Positions 18,177-29,900 of a DNA stretch of 64,000 bases are shown in pieces (position 1 is the stretch's first letter; the number at the start of each line of letters is the position of its first letter). The stretch covers positions 94,200 through 158,199 of the forward strand of contig CADASL010000007.1 in assembly GCA_902790595.1 (NCBI GenBank), read 5' to 3'. Both the position numbers and the translations under genes were made by a program. This DNA comes from an uncultured Bacteroidales bacterium (lineage in GTDB: Bacteria; Bacteroidota; Bacteroidia; Bacteroidales; SZUA-534). Below the pieces are notes generated by a model. That model was not told the origin of the DNA. It saw only the letters and a program-made list of their open reading frames with translations, and ran no database searches.

Positions 18177-19436
18177 TTATACAAGCAGTAGCCATTTCCA
18201 AATCGGCACAACCGAGATTCTGCATCCATCTGTTTCAATGATTTCTTCTTCGTCCTTTGTGATAATAAACATTTGATTTTGAGAGATATAATTATTAAGA
18301 CGAACCAACGCTCTCACCTCGCGCTCGCGGGTATTGGCGTCATTAATGCTGTACGAGACCTGATATGACACCTTTTGGTCGGGCAGGTAAAAATCAACTT
18401 CGACATTTGAATTGAAATACATTAGTTCATCCGGATATTTTCGGCGCAAAGTGACGGCCACAAGATTTTCCAAAAGCAATGTGTCACCATCGGTAACGAA
18501 CAGATTTATAAAGCCATTATCGATAAAATAGTATTTCTTCACCGATACTTTTTCTTGCAATTTTGCAGCGAAATTCTCGATTGGAAACATCAAATATGTG
18601 TCAGCTAAATATTGGCAATACTCGGCAACAGTGTCGGGCTTGATATTATACCCAGCCGCCGACACCACCGACGCGATACGATTGTATGTGGCAGGTTGCA
18701 TCACACTTTCGGCCATTTTGCGAATCATAACTTTAAGTGCCTTGCTGTTGCGAATAGAGTAGCGCATAATCAGGTCGCTGAAATAAATCTTATTGAAAAG
18801 ACTGCTCAGCCACTCGCGTTTGAATATTTCGTCTTTGGCAATCACTTCGGGAAGTCCGCCGTTAACGAAATATGGTTGGAAATTTCTCGCAATTTGTGTC
18901 GCCGGGGTGTATTGCCAATTCTTCGGAATAGCCACATTGTTGATTTTCAGATATTCCTGGAACGAAAATGGGAAGACTTCGGTAATATAAAACCGTCCAC
19001 CCAGGGTGGTGGCAATTTCGCTGCTGAGCATTTTGGCATTGCTGCCAGTGATAAACACCTGATAACCAGTATCAACAAGGCGGCGGGCAAACTTTTCCCA
19101 ATGGTCGACAAGTTGGATTTCATCGAGGAAGAAAATAGGTTTTGTCGCATAAATTTCCTCGTATGCCAATTTAATGATATCCAAGTCATTTACAGTTAGT
19201 TCGCCAATGCGGTCATCCTCGAAATTAAAAAACAGGATTTCCTCCAGACTGTGCCCAAGTTTCAGCATTTTGTGAATGCTTTGAAACAATAAAAACGATT
19301 TTCCGGCGCGGCGTAACCCCACAAAAACATTATTGCCCTTGTAATCGATATTAATGTCGCGCTCCGCAAAGTTTACATTGCCGACATATTCCTGATATTC
19401 AACAACTAATCGTTTTGCCAAACCTTTCTCTATCAT
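18177..19436 (-). CDS. AAA+ ATPase with DUF4143-type C-terminal domain (ATPase 1)
   Basis: 419 residues. Walker A is GLRRAGKS (40-47) and Walker B IFFLDEIQ (101-108), with sensor TGSNAKMLS and FPFSFQEYL, the standard AAA_14 pattern. A winged-helix-like segment and a DUF4143 domain follow; the latter keeps the nuclease-like strand EVDFYLPD, but the usual ExK position reads QVS, so nuclease activity is doubtful. The family is found in many copies in Bacteroidetes genomes and its role is unknown. It is placed between two copies of NUDIX sequence, next to the nested-hairpin repeat, and its promoter region holds three palindromes at exact 33-base spacing (19475-19558), all suggesting a mobile, self-regulated unit. 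Confidence 0.9.
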   Translation of the reverse strand: MIEKGLAKRLVVEYQEYVGNVNFAERDINIDYKGNNVFVGLRRAGKSFLLFQSIHKMLKLGHSLEEILFFNFEDDRIGELTVNDLDIIKLAYEEIYATKPIFFLDEIQLVDHWEKFARRLVDTGYQVFITGSNAKMLSSEIATTLGGRFYITEVFPFSFQEYLKINNVAIPKNWQYTPATQIARNFQPYFVNGGLPEVIAKDEIFKREWLSSLFNKIYFSDLIMRYSIRNSKALKVMIRKMAESVMQPATYNRIASVVSAAGYNIKPDTVAEYCQYLADTYLMFPIENFAAKLQEKVSVKKYYFIDNGFINLFVTDGDTLLLENLVAVTLRRKYPDELMYFNSNVEVDFYLPDQKVSYQVSYSINDANTREREVRALVRLNNYISQNQMFIITKDEEEIIETDGCRISVVPIWKWLLLV

Positions 19437-19460
19437 AATTTTTCTGTTTAAACCTCACCG

Positions 19461-19468
19461 CAAACATA
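19461..19468 (-). promoter_or_regulatory. -7 element of ATPase 1
   Basis: TATGTTTG on the minus strand, 25 bases before the ATG. The position where the -33 element should lie is occupied by the first palindrome of the array at 19475. Confidence 0.55.
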
Positions 19469-19474
19469 CAAAAA

Positions 19475-19558
19475 TTTCCGATATAAAGGAAATATTTACC
19501 ATAAACATTTCTGTTATAAAGGAAATATTTATTTGAAAAGTTTCCGATATAAAAGAAT
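19475..19558 (-). repeat. Three palindromes at 33-base spacing upstream of ATPase 1
   Basis: TTTCCGATATAAAGGAAA at 19475-19492, TTTCTGTTATAAAGGAAA at 19508-19525 and TTTCCGATATAAAAGAAT at 19541-19558. The starts are exactly 33 bases apart, about three helical turns. Each has TTTCC and GGAAA arms around an AT-rich centre. The first overlaps the expected -33 region of the ATPase promoter, so the array could serve as operator sites. Confidence 0.85.
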
Positions 19559-19651
19559 TATTAGATTTAACACGAACAGAAAACGTAAACTGGAACCACG
19601 GAAACTTTGCAACGAAATGGCGACTATCTCAACCTTCTAAACTCTTACCAC

Positions 19652-20080
19652 TTACCATTCATTCTTTTTCAAGGCTTCGGCGATAATCTCGGCGTGGTCG
19701 AAGGCGAGGGGCGGCAGTTGGTTGAGCGGAAACCAACGAAGGGTTTTGGCGTCGTCGGCAGCGGCGGCTTTTTCTGGAGTGTTGCAAATGCCCCAATAGG
19801 CGACGGTTATGGTGTGCCCGCGCGGGTCGCGGCCGGGGCGGCCAAAGGCGCCAATTTGGTTCAGGGCAATGCCGGTGAGGCTCGTCTCTTCGTGCAGCTC
19901 GCGGGCGGCGGCATCGGGCAGGTCTTCGTTCTCATCCACGAAGCCGCCGGGCAGGGCCCAACAACCGGCAAACGGGTTGTTACGGCGCTCAATGAGCAGA
20001 ATCTCGGTGCCGTTGGCGGTGCGGTGCAGAATGACCATATCAACGGTCACTGCCGGGCGCGGGTATTGGTAGGTGTACAT
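19652..20080 (-). CDS. NUDIX hydrolase
   Basis: 142 residues. The NUDIX box lies at 45-66, with the GG-x5-E and REL-x-EE residues in place (LPGGFVDENE and ARELHEETSL). The preceding FAGCWALPGG and following FGRPGRDPRGHTITVAY suggest the ADP-ribose/8-oxo-dGTP-like small NUDIX group. It hydrolyses a nucleoside diphosphate derivative, identity unknown. It lies 12 bases downstream of tmk in the same direction, so they probably share a transcript and a nucleotide-pool role. Its 3' end is duplicated at 17991-18121. Confidence 0.9.
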   Translation of the reverse strand: MYTYQYPRPAVTVDMVILHRTANGTEILLIERRNNPFAGCWALPGGFVDENEDLPDAAARELHEETSLTGIALNQIGAFGRPGRDPRGHTITVAYWGICNTPEKAAAADDAKTLRWFPLNQLPPLAFDHAEIIAEALKKNEW

Positions 20081-20092
20081 TGCGGGCGGTGT

Positions 20093-20779
20093 TTAAATGA
20101 CTCGGTATTTCTCGAGTTGGTTGACAATCAGGCCGAAAACATCGTCGGGCGGCAGCATTTGGTTGTCGGCGCCATAGCATTTTATCAGCTCAAAGTTTTT
20201 CTCGGTTGCGGCAAGGTCGAGATACTCGCGGCGCACCTGTTCCTGAAAGTTCAGGTCGGCTTCGTGAATGTCCTGCTTGCCTTGCAGATAGCGGCGGTCG
20301 TCGCCTTCGCGGTGAGCTGTCAGGCTCTTGGTGGTGAAGCTGAACGGCACGTCGAGGAACAGCGTCAAATCGGGCTGCGGAATGTGGTAATAGTTGAATT
20401 CCAAATCTTTAATCCATTGGCGCAGTTCGGTTTTCTTCTCGGCATCGGCTATTTTTGCGCCTTGGAATGCGAGGTTCGAATAGACGTAGCGGTCGATAAT
20501 GACAAGTTTGCCTTCGGTCAGCCATTGGCGAATGGTTTGCTGCGCGTCGTTGCGGTCGCCGGCGTAAATGAGCGCCACCAAATAGGGGTTCACCTGATTG
20601 TTCGCGCCCAAATCGCCACGCAGAAACATCGAGACAAGATTGCCAAAAACACCTTCATCGACTCGCGGGAAATGCAGATATTCGAATGGTATGTTTCTAT
20701 CGTCGAGCAACTTGCGCAGTTTGTTGAGTTGTGTTGACTTGCCTGCGCCGTCAAGTCCTTCGATAACTATGAATGCCAT
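20093..20779 (-). CDS. tmk: Thymidylate kinase
   Basis: 228 residues from the ATG at 20779. I chose this start because the family begins MAFIVIEGLDGAGKSTQ and because a -7 element lies at 20798-20805, inside the longer reading frame. The P-loop EGLDGAGKST is at 6-15. The DRY-like motif IDRYVYSNLAFQG and FLDVPFSF with the LID region RREYLDLA follow. It phosphorylates dTMP to dTDP. It forms an operon with the NUDIX gene. Confidence 0.93.
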   Translation of the reverse strand: MAFIVIEGLDGAGKSTQLNKLRKLLDDRNIPFEYLHFPRVDEGVFGNLVSMFLRGDLGANNQVNPYLVALIYAGDRNDAQQTIRQWLTEGKLVIIDRYVYSNLAFQGAKIADAEKKTELRQWIKDLEFNYYHIPQPDLTLFLDVPFSFTTKSLTAHREGDDRRYLQGKQDIHEADLNFQEQVRREYLDLAATEKNFELIKCYGADNQMLPPDDVFGLIVNQLEKYRVI

Positions 20780-20797
20780 TTTTGCTGTTGTTTCGGG

Positions 20798-20805
20798 CAA
20801 AGTTA
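20798..20805 (-). promoter_or_regulatory. -7 element of tmk
   Basis: TAACTTTG on the minus strand, 19 bases before the chosen ATG. The -33 element is not clear. Confidence 0.45.
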
Positions 20806-20879
20806 AAAACATCTTTGGGTGATGAGATAGAGAAACAATGTTTTTCATTCGGCGCCGCACACTGGCAGAACCGCGCCAC

Positions 20880-20926
20880 AAAAAATCGCCGCCCGAAGGC
20901 TTGCTCAACTTACCCTCGGGCGGCGA
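20880..20926 (-). terminator. Intrinsic terminator of the giant repeat protein gene
   Basis: Perfect 11-base stem (TCGCCGCCCGA and TCGGGCGGCGA) with a 19-base loop, followed on the minus strand by T6, 20 bases past the stop. Confidence 0.85.
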
Positions 20927-20945
20927 ATTTATAACTCAGCAAAAG

Positions 20946-23900
20946 CTACGGTTTTATCACTGGACGAACCGGTAAACCTGCAAAACGATAAAGATTCGAA
21001 GTTTCTAAATAATTGTAATTAAAACCAACTGCGCTTCCATATCGTAAAGAACGGCTGTTGTGTGTAGCAGACCAATAGCGAGTATTATTCTCAACACCTT
21101 GATATATGTAATCACCAGCCGCAGGGAGGAAGATGTGAACATCTGTTGCGGTTGAGTAAACGTGTCCTTCCGCTTTCGTCCGTTTTTTGTCGGTGTTCTT
21201 GTCTTTTGATTTATAAACAATGTAACCCACACCATTTCCATAATAATTTTCAGTTCTCTCCCAATAGCACTCATTGATAAGCTCTTCAAATTCAGCGGAA
21301 TCAGGCATTGACCAAGCTCCTCCCCATTTAACTGCCGCAACATCATCTTCAGCTAAAAGAGTAAGTGTATCAGCAGTAGCATATTTAGTGAAAGGATACA
21401 CATCGGCGGTTGAATCACACGCTTCATTGTAATAAATGTATGTATTCCACCAATACGATTCTTTCGTTTCCGTCTCGCCCCAGGCAAAATAGTCGCCGTA
21501 GCCTTCGGGTGTGGTTGCGCCCACATTCATAGTGGCCCACTTGGTTCCACTTGTCAGGCCAAGGTCAACCCAAGCGTGCCCACCCTCGGTGCCATAGACG
21601 GTATTCAACCTTCCATTGTCATCAATATACCAAGAGGCACTATCCATTACAAAGCGGTCCTTTATATCGGCAATCGAGACAACATCTTTCACGCTGTCAG
21701 CAACCACCAGCACCTGCTTGCCCACTTTGTAACGAGCAGGGTTCAGAACAATGGTATCAACTACACCGGTGAGTGTGAGCTGGCTTGCTATTATCACAGA
21801 ATCGTTTCCCGGATAAACTGTTGAAAAATCAACCTTGCGCGGACGGGCATCACCACCCATTGCAAAGGTAAAGTCATTATAAACACATATATACTGCCAA
21901 GTTCCACCTACGCCAGCAATGCCTGTCGTCATTTCGCCTCCAAGCATCTCCACTTTGCTTTTTCTTCCGTCTGACGAGATTGCACCGCATTTCGAACCGC
22001 TCAGCATCGTGATGTTTACGCATGCATTTGCTTGAATTGCGCCAGTTAAAATCGCCCCAGCGCCTAACGTGATATGAAGATTCGACTGCCATTTCATATT
22101 CATAATACCCCCCAACACTACATTCTCAAAGATTAACGGCACATCGGTTTGCATATACAGACTGCTGATTTGGTTGTCGGTGCCGTCTGCACCCTTGATG
22201 GTGATTGATTTGGCGATTGCACTTTCATCATAAATTGAAACCATATCTTCGAAGCTAACACCCCTCAAAATCACTGTGTAGTCGAGCGTTGAGTCCATCA
22301 TCTGATACAAAGCCCTGTTCAAATTAGCATACGGTTCATTCTTTGTTCCCTTGCCGTTCTCATCGCTTCCATCGGGGTCAATATAGAACGTTGTCTGAAC
22401 CGGAACATCCTGCACAAGACGGACGGCACGCCCCTCGTAACGGTTTGTACTATCAAGAGTTAGACCTACCGAGGCGGTAAAAGTGAAACCTTTTGCTTGC
22501 TCACCAACGGAAGCAGTAGTAGCCGACCAATAGTAACCTTCTTCATCTACACCGCTATATTCATCCAACCCCAATCGTTTTCCGGCTGCCGGAAGGAATA
22601 CTGCACCTTGGCTTTCCAATTCGCTCCAATTAGTGGTGGCAATGTAGCCACTGCCCGTTGGTACAGTTCCATTCCAACTGTCGGGCATAATTATCAAGCC
22701 TTTATTATCATCAATTTGCGCCATCCAATGCTTATTGCGGTTAAACAGATACTGCCACTCCGCATTGGTGAGTGTACGCCACTGATAACTCGTTTCGTCA
22801 TCAATATCGACACCTTTTTGACCCCAATCAACAAAATCGCCACTATACCATTCATTATTCTCACCATATTCAGTTGGCTGCTCCGCAGTATTCCAGCCCC
22901 AAAGGTCAAGCCACGAAGGTTCGCCTGGCGTAATAGAACCCGATGTACCATAATATTCAAACTGACTACCAGCGAACCTGAACCAAGTATCTTCATCCCT
23001 CAAGTTACCTTGCGAGAACCAAACCTGCTTGCCCGCGCCAATGCTGAACTTGCCGCTGACGGCTCCCATAGGAACGTAGGGCTTAAGGTAGCCGTCGGAG
23101 CCGACAACCCAGTTCTCATCTACTCGGAATTTGCCGCACTCAGCCGGAATGGTGGTATTTACAGGGATTTCTTCGTAATCATCATCATAAAGAGTCGCCA
23201 AACCAAGCACTTGCGTTTCGACGCTGTAAGAAGCCAGCGATATGGTTGCAACAATGTCACCGTCTAACTCACCGGCAATTTTGAGAGATACATTTTTCAG
23301 ATAGATGTCGTTGTCGGCGTCAATAATTGCCGCATCGCTTATTGCAAATGGTGTGTATGAACTGACATATACTCCCTTGCCATCACCATTGGCAGTGTTT
23401 GAGGCTATTCTGACTGTTCCGCACAGCAAGTGTTCATTATCGGAAGCATAACTATCAGTACAATAGATACCACCACCCTTGCCGTTTGCAGCGTTACCAA
23501 GAATCTCGCCTCCGCTAAGACGGAATTTTCCATTACCGTTGGCTATACCCAAACCGCCACCGCCATCATTTGCCGCGTTATAAGCCACATAACCGTCGCT
23601 CATATACAGGTATTCGGACGATGAACCTTCGATACCGCCGCCATATTCGCCGGCATAATTGTAGAAGACTCCTCCAGTGAGTTCAGACTCTGTTTCTTCA
23701 TCGATATAACCAAGATACAGCAATCCTCCATTTCTGATACCGCCGCCGTATCCGGTTGACTTGTTCGAATAGCTTTCGGCTGTTGCAGAAGCTTTAATTG
23801 TTGTATCACCAATAATCGCACTGCCACTCATAAACATTTTTGCGTGGTTAGATATGCTGACGCCGCCGCCCACCGTAGCATTGTTGCCGCAGATTTGACC

Positions 23901-26900
23901 GCCGGTCATTCTGAGCGTTGCATAATAACCAACATCCACACCACCGCCACTATACGCTCTGTTGCCAACAATTAAAACACCATCAGCAATGGTAACATCG
24001 GCCGTATCGCCAATGCTGATACCACCGCCGTTTGTATAACTTTGGCTCTGATAACCACCAGTGATTTTCAGATTCTTGATGGTTACAGGCACCCTGGTGT
24101 TGATACTGAGGACTGATGTCTCATCATACTTGTCGTGGTTGTTTGTCCACGAGCCATTGTTCTCAACCCAGCCGGCATCAATTGTCTGTTGCTGCCCGTT
24201 CTTACCTTGCAGAGTGATGGATTTAGCCATATAAGCATCGCCGGCAATCACCTGTGCTGTGTCGAGTTGTCCCGCCACATTGATAGTGTACGCGCAATAG
24301 CGGTCCATCAGACTCACAGCCTCGGTAATTGATTTAACCGGACCGTTGGCCGACACCTCCATTGTCTCGTTCCATACACCGTAATAGGTTGTGTTATATT
24401 CGTATTTGGTTGTGTCAACAATTGCTTGAAGTACATCAAAAGAACCATTATATTCCGGTGTGAACCAACCCACGAAATCGCCCGTGGTTGAGTACGGGTG
24501 GCTCACAGGCTTTTGGAACGCCGCAGGAACGCTGTCGGCTGGCAATGCCGAACCTTTGGCCAGAAGAACCGATTTGAGTATCACGGTTGTATCCACCAAA
24601 GAGCCGTTAACCTGTTTTTTATAAGAATAGCCGAATGAAACCTCAACAAGTTCTTTCAACCCTCCTGTAGTGTCAAAAACATAATAGTGGTTCTCATTAT
24701 TGCAATATTCCGGTGTCACAGCAAACTTGTTATAGTTGGCCTTGCGGAGAAGCGGGTCTATCTCCGCACCAGCATCGTAACCTTTGCCCGCGAGGTACTT
24801 CGTACCTTCGTAATATGCTCCGGGTGTGATGGTTGCAACAGGCACCGTGGCTGTAAGGTCGCTTGTAATGTACAACTCCGTCACGTAGGGAGAACTCTCG
24901 CCAAGATAGACATCGTTAAAGCCAGAACCAACCGTGTCTTTGCCTGTTTCTAATGTAACTCCAGCCGGAATGTAGGCCGAACCGCCCATACTGAATTCCG
25001 ACAGGTACGAATAGACTGCTCCGCCTTCATTGGCCTGATTATTGCTTATGATGCCACCAGTCATCTCAAAACGATTCTCCTGCTCAATATAAACTCCACC
25101 ACCGTATGTAGCCCTATTATCAGACACCCTTCCTCCGGTCATTAAAAGGTTGCCCATTACATACACACCGCCGCCGTTTGATGCTTCGTTTTTCGTAACA
25201 ACCGCACCCTCGGCAAGCGTTACCTTGGGGGTAAGGGTAAAGTTCGGTTTTACAACTGTGTCCATGCGGATTCCTCCACCTTCATCAGAGTTTCCTCCGG
25301 TAATAACCAGATTCTTAATGGTTAACGGTATATCGTTAGCCACAGTGAGCACTGTTCCGTCGTTGTAGCCTTTGAGCGTATCCTGCGGAGCGCCGTCTTT
25401 CAGGCCGTTCTTGCCACGCAGGGTGATGGTGACGCTTTGGTTTGCAAATTTGTAGTTGGAATTCATCTGCTGAGTGCCATCAACTGTGCTGTCAACAACA
25501 ATCTCGTAATCGTAACCCGTCAAGTGTTGGTTGGCGCATCTGTAGACAATGGTATCGAAAGCCTTTGTTACAGTGGCGAACGGGTGTTCGGCATCGCCAG
25601 CAACACCTTCAGCATCGCTGCCGCCTCTGTTTTCTGGCGCTACGTAGAACGATGTTTGCAGCCAGATGGCAATCACCGTGGTGTCTTTGGTGAGTGCTAC
25701 CGAATGGTCGAACTTTGTATTAGAAACTGTCTCGCCATCGGCCGACAATCCGTACCAGCCACGGAAGAAATAGCCATCACGCAAGGTGTCGGCTGGAATA
25801 TTGGTGAGCTTGTTGTTCTCGTTTACCGGAATGGTAACTGAATGGCCAGTACCGTCGTTGTAGATGAAGGTGACGGTGGCAACACGCTCAAGGTAAGCGT
25901 TTACACTATTTGTCGCAGGTTCTTTCACCCTCCAGTAGTAAACTGTACTATCCGATTCCTGCGGAGTTACCGCGAACTTGAGAGTCTCCGGCTTAAGTGC
26001 ATTGTAATCAATAGAATTATTTTTCAGCACATTAACAAAATGAGGGGCGAAACCATCGTAAGGATACAAAGCCGGAGTGATTGTAGCTGCCGGGTCGTTT
26101 GTCAGTTCGCCTGTTACATAGAACTTCGCCCAGTTAATTGGGTTGCCGTTGCTATATGTTACTATCATATAAACATCATTATCCTCTGCCACCTTGGCCG
26201 AGCCTTCGATGTAAGTGTTCCAAGTTGTGTTGATATATACGCCACTACCTGTCTTGGCGGTAACAGTGTCGGCATACTTGTTGCCTGTAATAAGCAAGCC
26301 GTCCGACATTGTCACATATCCATTATTGATGCTCAACGCGCCCTTCGAATCGTCACCTTTGCCGCTAAGCGTTGCACCGGTAAGTTTCAGATTTTGGAGG
26401 GTAATGTTTTCTGAGGTGATATACAACGCACTCTTGCCAGAGGTATCACCTGTCAAATCGATACCGTCTTGCGGCACTCCATCTACAAGCGCGTGTTTGC
26501 CGATAATGGTGACAGTACCAGCCCGAATATCGCCTGTTATGCTCTGCGGTGAGGTGAGCACACCATCGACACAGATTGTGAAACTGCCATTATAACTGTC
26601 ATTGATATCATTTATCGCGGCACAAGCGGCATTAATTGTACTGAATGGGTTGGCTTCGGTGCCAATCAATGTATCGGCATTGGTTACTGTTTCTCCAACA
26701 TAGATATGCTGTATTTCCCACATAGCCATCAGACTTATATTGCTCTCGTTCTCTTGAACTGTATAGTTCTGGAAATCGAACGGATTCTCATCAATCTCGG
26801 TACCATTTTTCCCCGACATAAAGCGATACCAACCGAGGAATTTGTTATACGGGAGCACTGGGTCGGCTGGGCGTGTTATTTTACTACCCGGCTCAACAAC

Positions 26901-29900
26901 TGTGTCGCAGAGCAACTCGCCATTGGTGAAGATCTGTACATTGGTGAGCATCTGCAAATAACCGGTCGGAAGCAATTTCCAGTAGATAAATTGCATCCCA
27001 CCACCCATAACTAGCACCGGTTGTGGAGTTATACCAAACTTATTGTAATTAGCCTCAATAGCATCAGCTTCGCCACCAAGCACCTGAGTGGTTGCAGAGT
27101 AATCCTCCAATGTGATAGTAGCTACTGGCGCCTCGGCTGTCAGGTTGCTTTCGATGGTGAGGGTTGCGGCCCTTCCGCTGTTTTTATACAAATAAACATC
27201 GTTACAGTCTCTTCCAACCTGCATTTCTCCATCATAAATAGTGCCGGCCGGAATATAGGCCGAGCCGCCCATCTTGAATGTGGCGGTATTGTCAACATAG
27301 ACAGCGCCACCCGTGCCACTGTTATTGATGATGGTGCCACCTGTCATTTCAAATGTTGCATCGCCGCAAACATACACGCCACCGCCGTAAGCGCCGTCGT
27401 TGCTTTCGATAACACCGCCACGCATTTCAAATGTGCCAATAACATACACTCCAGCTCCATACGCAGCATCGTTTTCTGCTATTTTGCCGCCGGTCATTAC
27501 AAGCTTGCCAAGAGCGTAAACACCACCACCTGATCCGTGTTCATTGTGTGCCTGATTGCTGATAATATATGCGCTGTCGGCAAGGGTTACTGTTGCAGCT
27601 GTGTCAATCAATATGCCACCGCCACAGTAAGTGTCGTTATCGGCATCGCCGCCGGTGATGCTAATGTTTCGCAGTGTTACAGGTACGCTCGTCAGCACCG
27701 TAACCACCGGAGTATATGTTTGTTCGGGTATTGTCAGCGTTCCAGCCGGCCGGTAGTAAGCGGTGTCAGAAAGTTCTACCAACTGGCGGCCCACACTCTC
27801 AATGGTGAGAGAATTGATGGTGTCGTTCAGCGTGGAATCGATAACTATGCTCTGCTTGATGGTGTCGCTCACTCTGATGGTGAAATCGAAGTTTGTTACA
27901 CCATTAGCCTTAATCATCTGAACGGCGTTTGCAATTGTTGCTAATGGTCTGGCAGATGTCCCGTCGCCTTCAGCAGTGCCCGATTTAGCCACATATATTG
28001 TTGTCTGAACCCACTCAGCCGCAATGATTGTGTCGCGCGTGATGGGGTTCGAGAATTTGTACTCCTCGGGATTCTGGTTGCCCTCAATATAGTAGAGCCA
28101 GCGTTTCAGTGTGTGGCCGTCCCACGTTGGTCTCAGACTGTCAACATCTGAAATTGTGCTGTTGTGAGGCACGACTACTATTTTCATATTGGTGCCATCG
28201 GCAAACTCGCCGGCACCGGCAAAGAATCTCACAGTGTGGAGCTTGGTGAGCTCAGCCGAAATTGTAACATCCTCGGCCGGAATTGTGAGTTCGTAAACGC
28301 CGTCAACATCATACAAAGGCTCGCTTTCGCTGCTGACCATAACGGCGCCAGTAATATCATAACCGGAAGCAACCCTGAATGACACCTTCGAGGTGTATTT
28401 GTATTTTTCATCCTTGGGTGCAACAGACGACGATATAATCTCCATACCCTCAGGCAGAGTAACTGAGTAGTAGAGGGTATCGAACAGTGCATAGAATGTT
28501 TTTCCGCCAAATGGCATTAGCTCACCAGCATTAAACTCAGTGTCTCTGTCATCGACCCAAGCTATAAATTCGCGGCCTGCCGATTTAGGCTCGTCGGGGA
28601 GCTGAATCCTGGAATCGTATGGCTTTTCGGTTTCGGCATATACCGTGTCGTTCACCTTCCAAGTTGCTTTATAGCGTAAGCGGTCGTAGTAAACATCAAT
28701 CACCGTTTTGCCATCGCCAGCAATTTTCACCTCACCAAATGGCTTTTGCGTAAAACCATTGATATTAAACTCAAAGCTGATTGCAGCATCTGTGGTGCCA
28801 GTAAATTCCTCGCCCTCTAAATACAGAGTATAATCGTTGCACAATGTGTCTTGCAACCAAGTGTTAACCTTGTAGGCGGTGTTGGTATTAGCCTCCCACT
28901 CGGCGTAGATGATAGTGTCCTTAGCGGGCATTGTGCGGCCGCTTAGGTCAGGCCAGCCTTTGAAGCTGTAGCCATCGCGTGTGGGTTGCATCTCAGTCGC
29001 ACTGAGGGTGGTGCCGAATTTCGTGTCGACATATGTTGATTCGACTTGGTAGCCGAACCAACCGCCGTTGCCTTTAAAGATGAGCTTGTAGCTGATGCGA
29101 TTGTAGTAGATGTCAACATTTGTGGTGTTGTTGAGTGCAATGGTCAGCTGGCTGAAATCCTGCGCTGCGAAACCAGTGCTGTCTTTTGCCACCGCCTTGG
29201 TCTCATCACCGTCTCTGCCGGCAAATTCCTCTACAATAGAATCGTATTCGCCGTTCACTTTCTCGAAGTGATGTGTAACTGTGTATTTAACAGACGATTC
29301 GCTCCAATTGGCAACCAAGTCAATCGGGCCGGTTTTGCCCGAGATGGTTATGCTCTTGGTTGCTGTTTCCCAGAAGGTTCCCGTCCAGCCTTCAAACACA
29401 TATCCTGCTTTTGTAGGATTGGCGATGCTGAAGGTTTCGGTGATATTATACGTTGTCTTGCTGTCATCGAAATCGCTATCCTCAATATCGTAATAATTGA
29501 TATCGTACTCTTGGAGAATCCATTGAGCCTTAATTGTCAGATCGTCGTCGGGCATTGTAGCCGGAACGTTCTTGCTCCAGCTGTCGGTATCAAAATCGTA
29601 ACCCTTGCGCGACAGATTCGATTCAGGCTCTTGTATATCGGCACCATAATAATAGGGGTCGGTAATTACCGTCTTTTCGTTATCAAATTTTCCGCCGTTG
29701 GCATCCCAAGTGAGCTGATGGCTGTTGCGTTTGTAATAAACATACACAGCTGCCTGTCCGTTGCCACTTATGACAGTCTGCTTAAGCGTATCCAGCGTAA
29801 AACCGGTAGTGTCGGCTGGCTGGTAGTTGGTTTTGGTGTCGGTGGTGCCCGTCAGAGTAATGCTCTCTGTCGGATAATCAGTGTCGTATTTGCCTTCGAA

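Noticed and set aside
19475..19558. CRISPR-like interpretation of the regular 33-base repeats
   Set aside because: Only three imperfect palindromes of 18 bases with 15-base AT-rich spacers, no cas genes, and they overlap a promoter.
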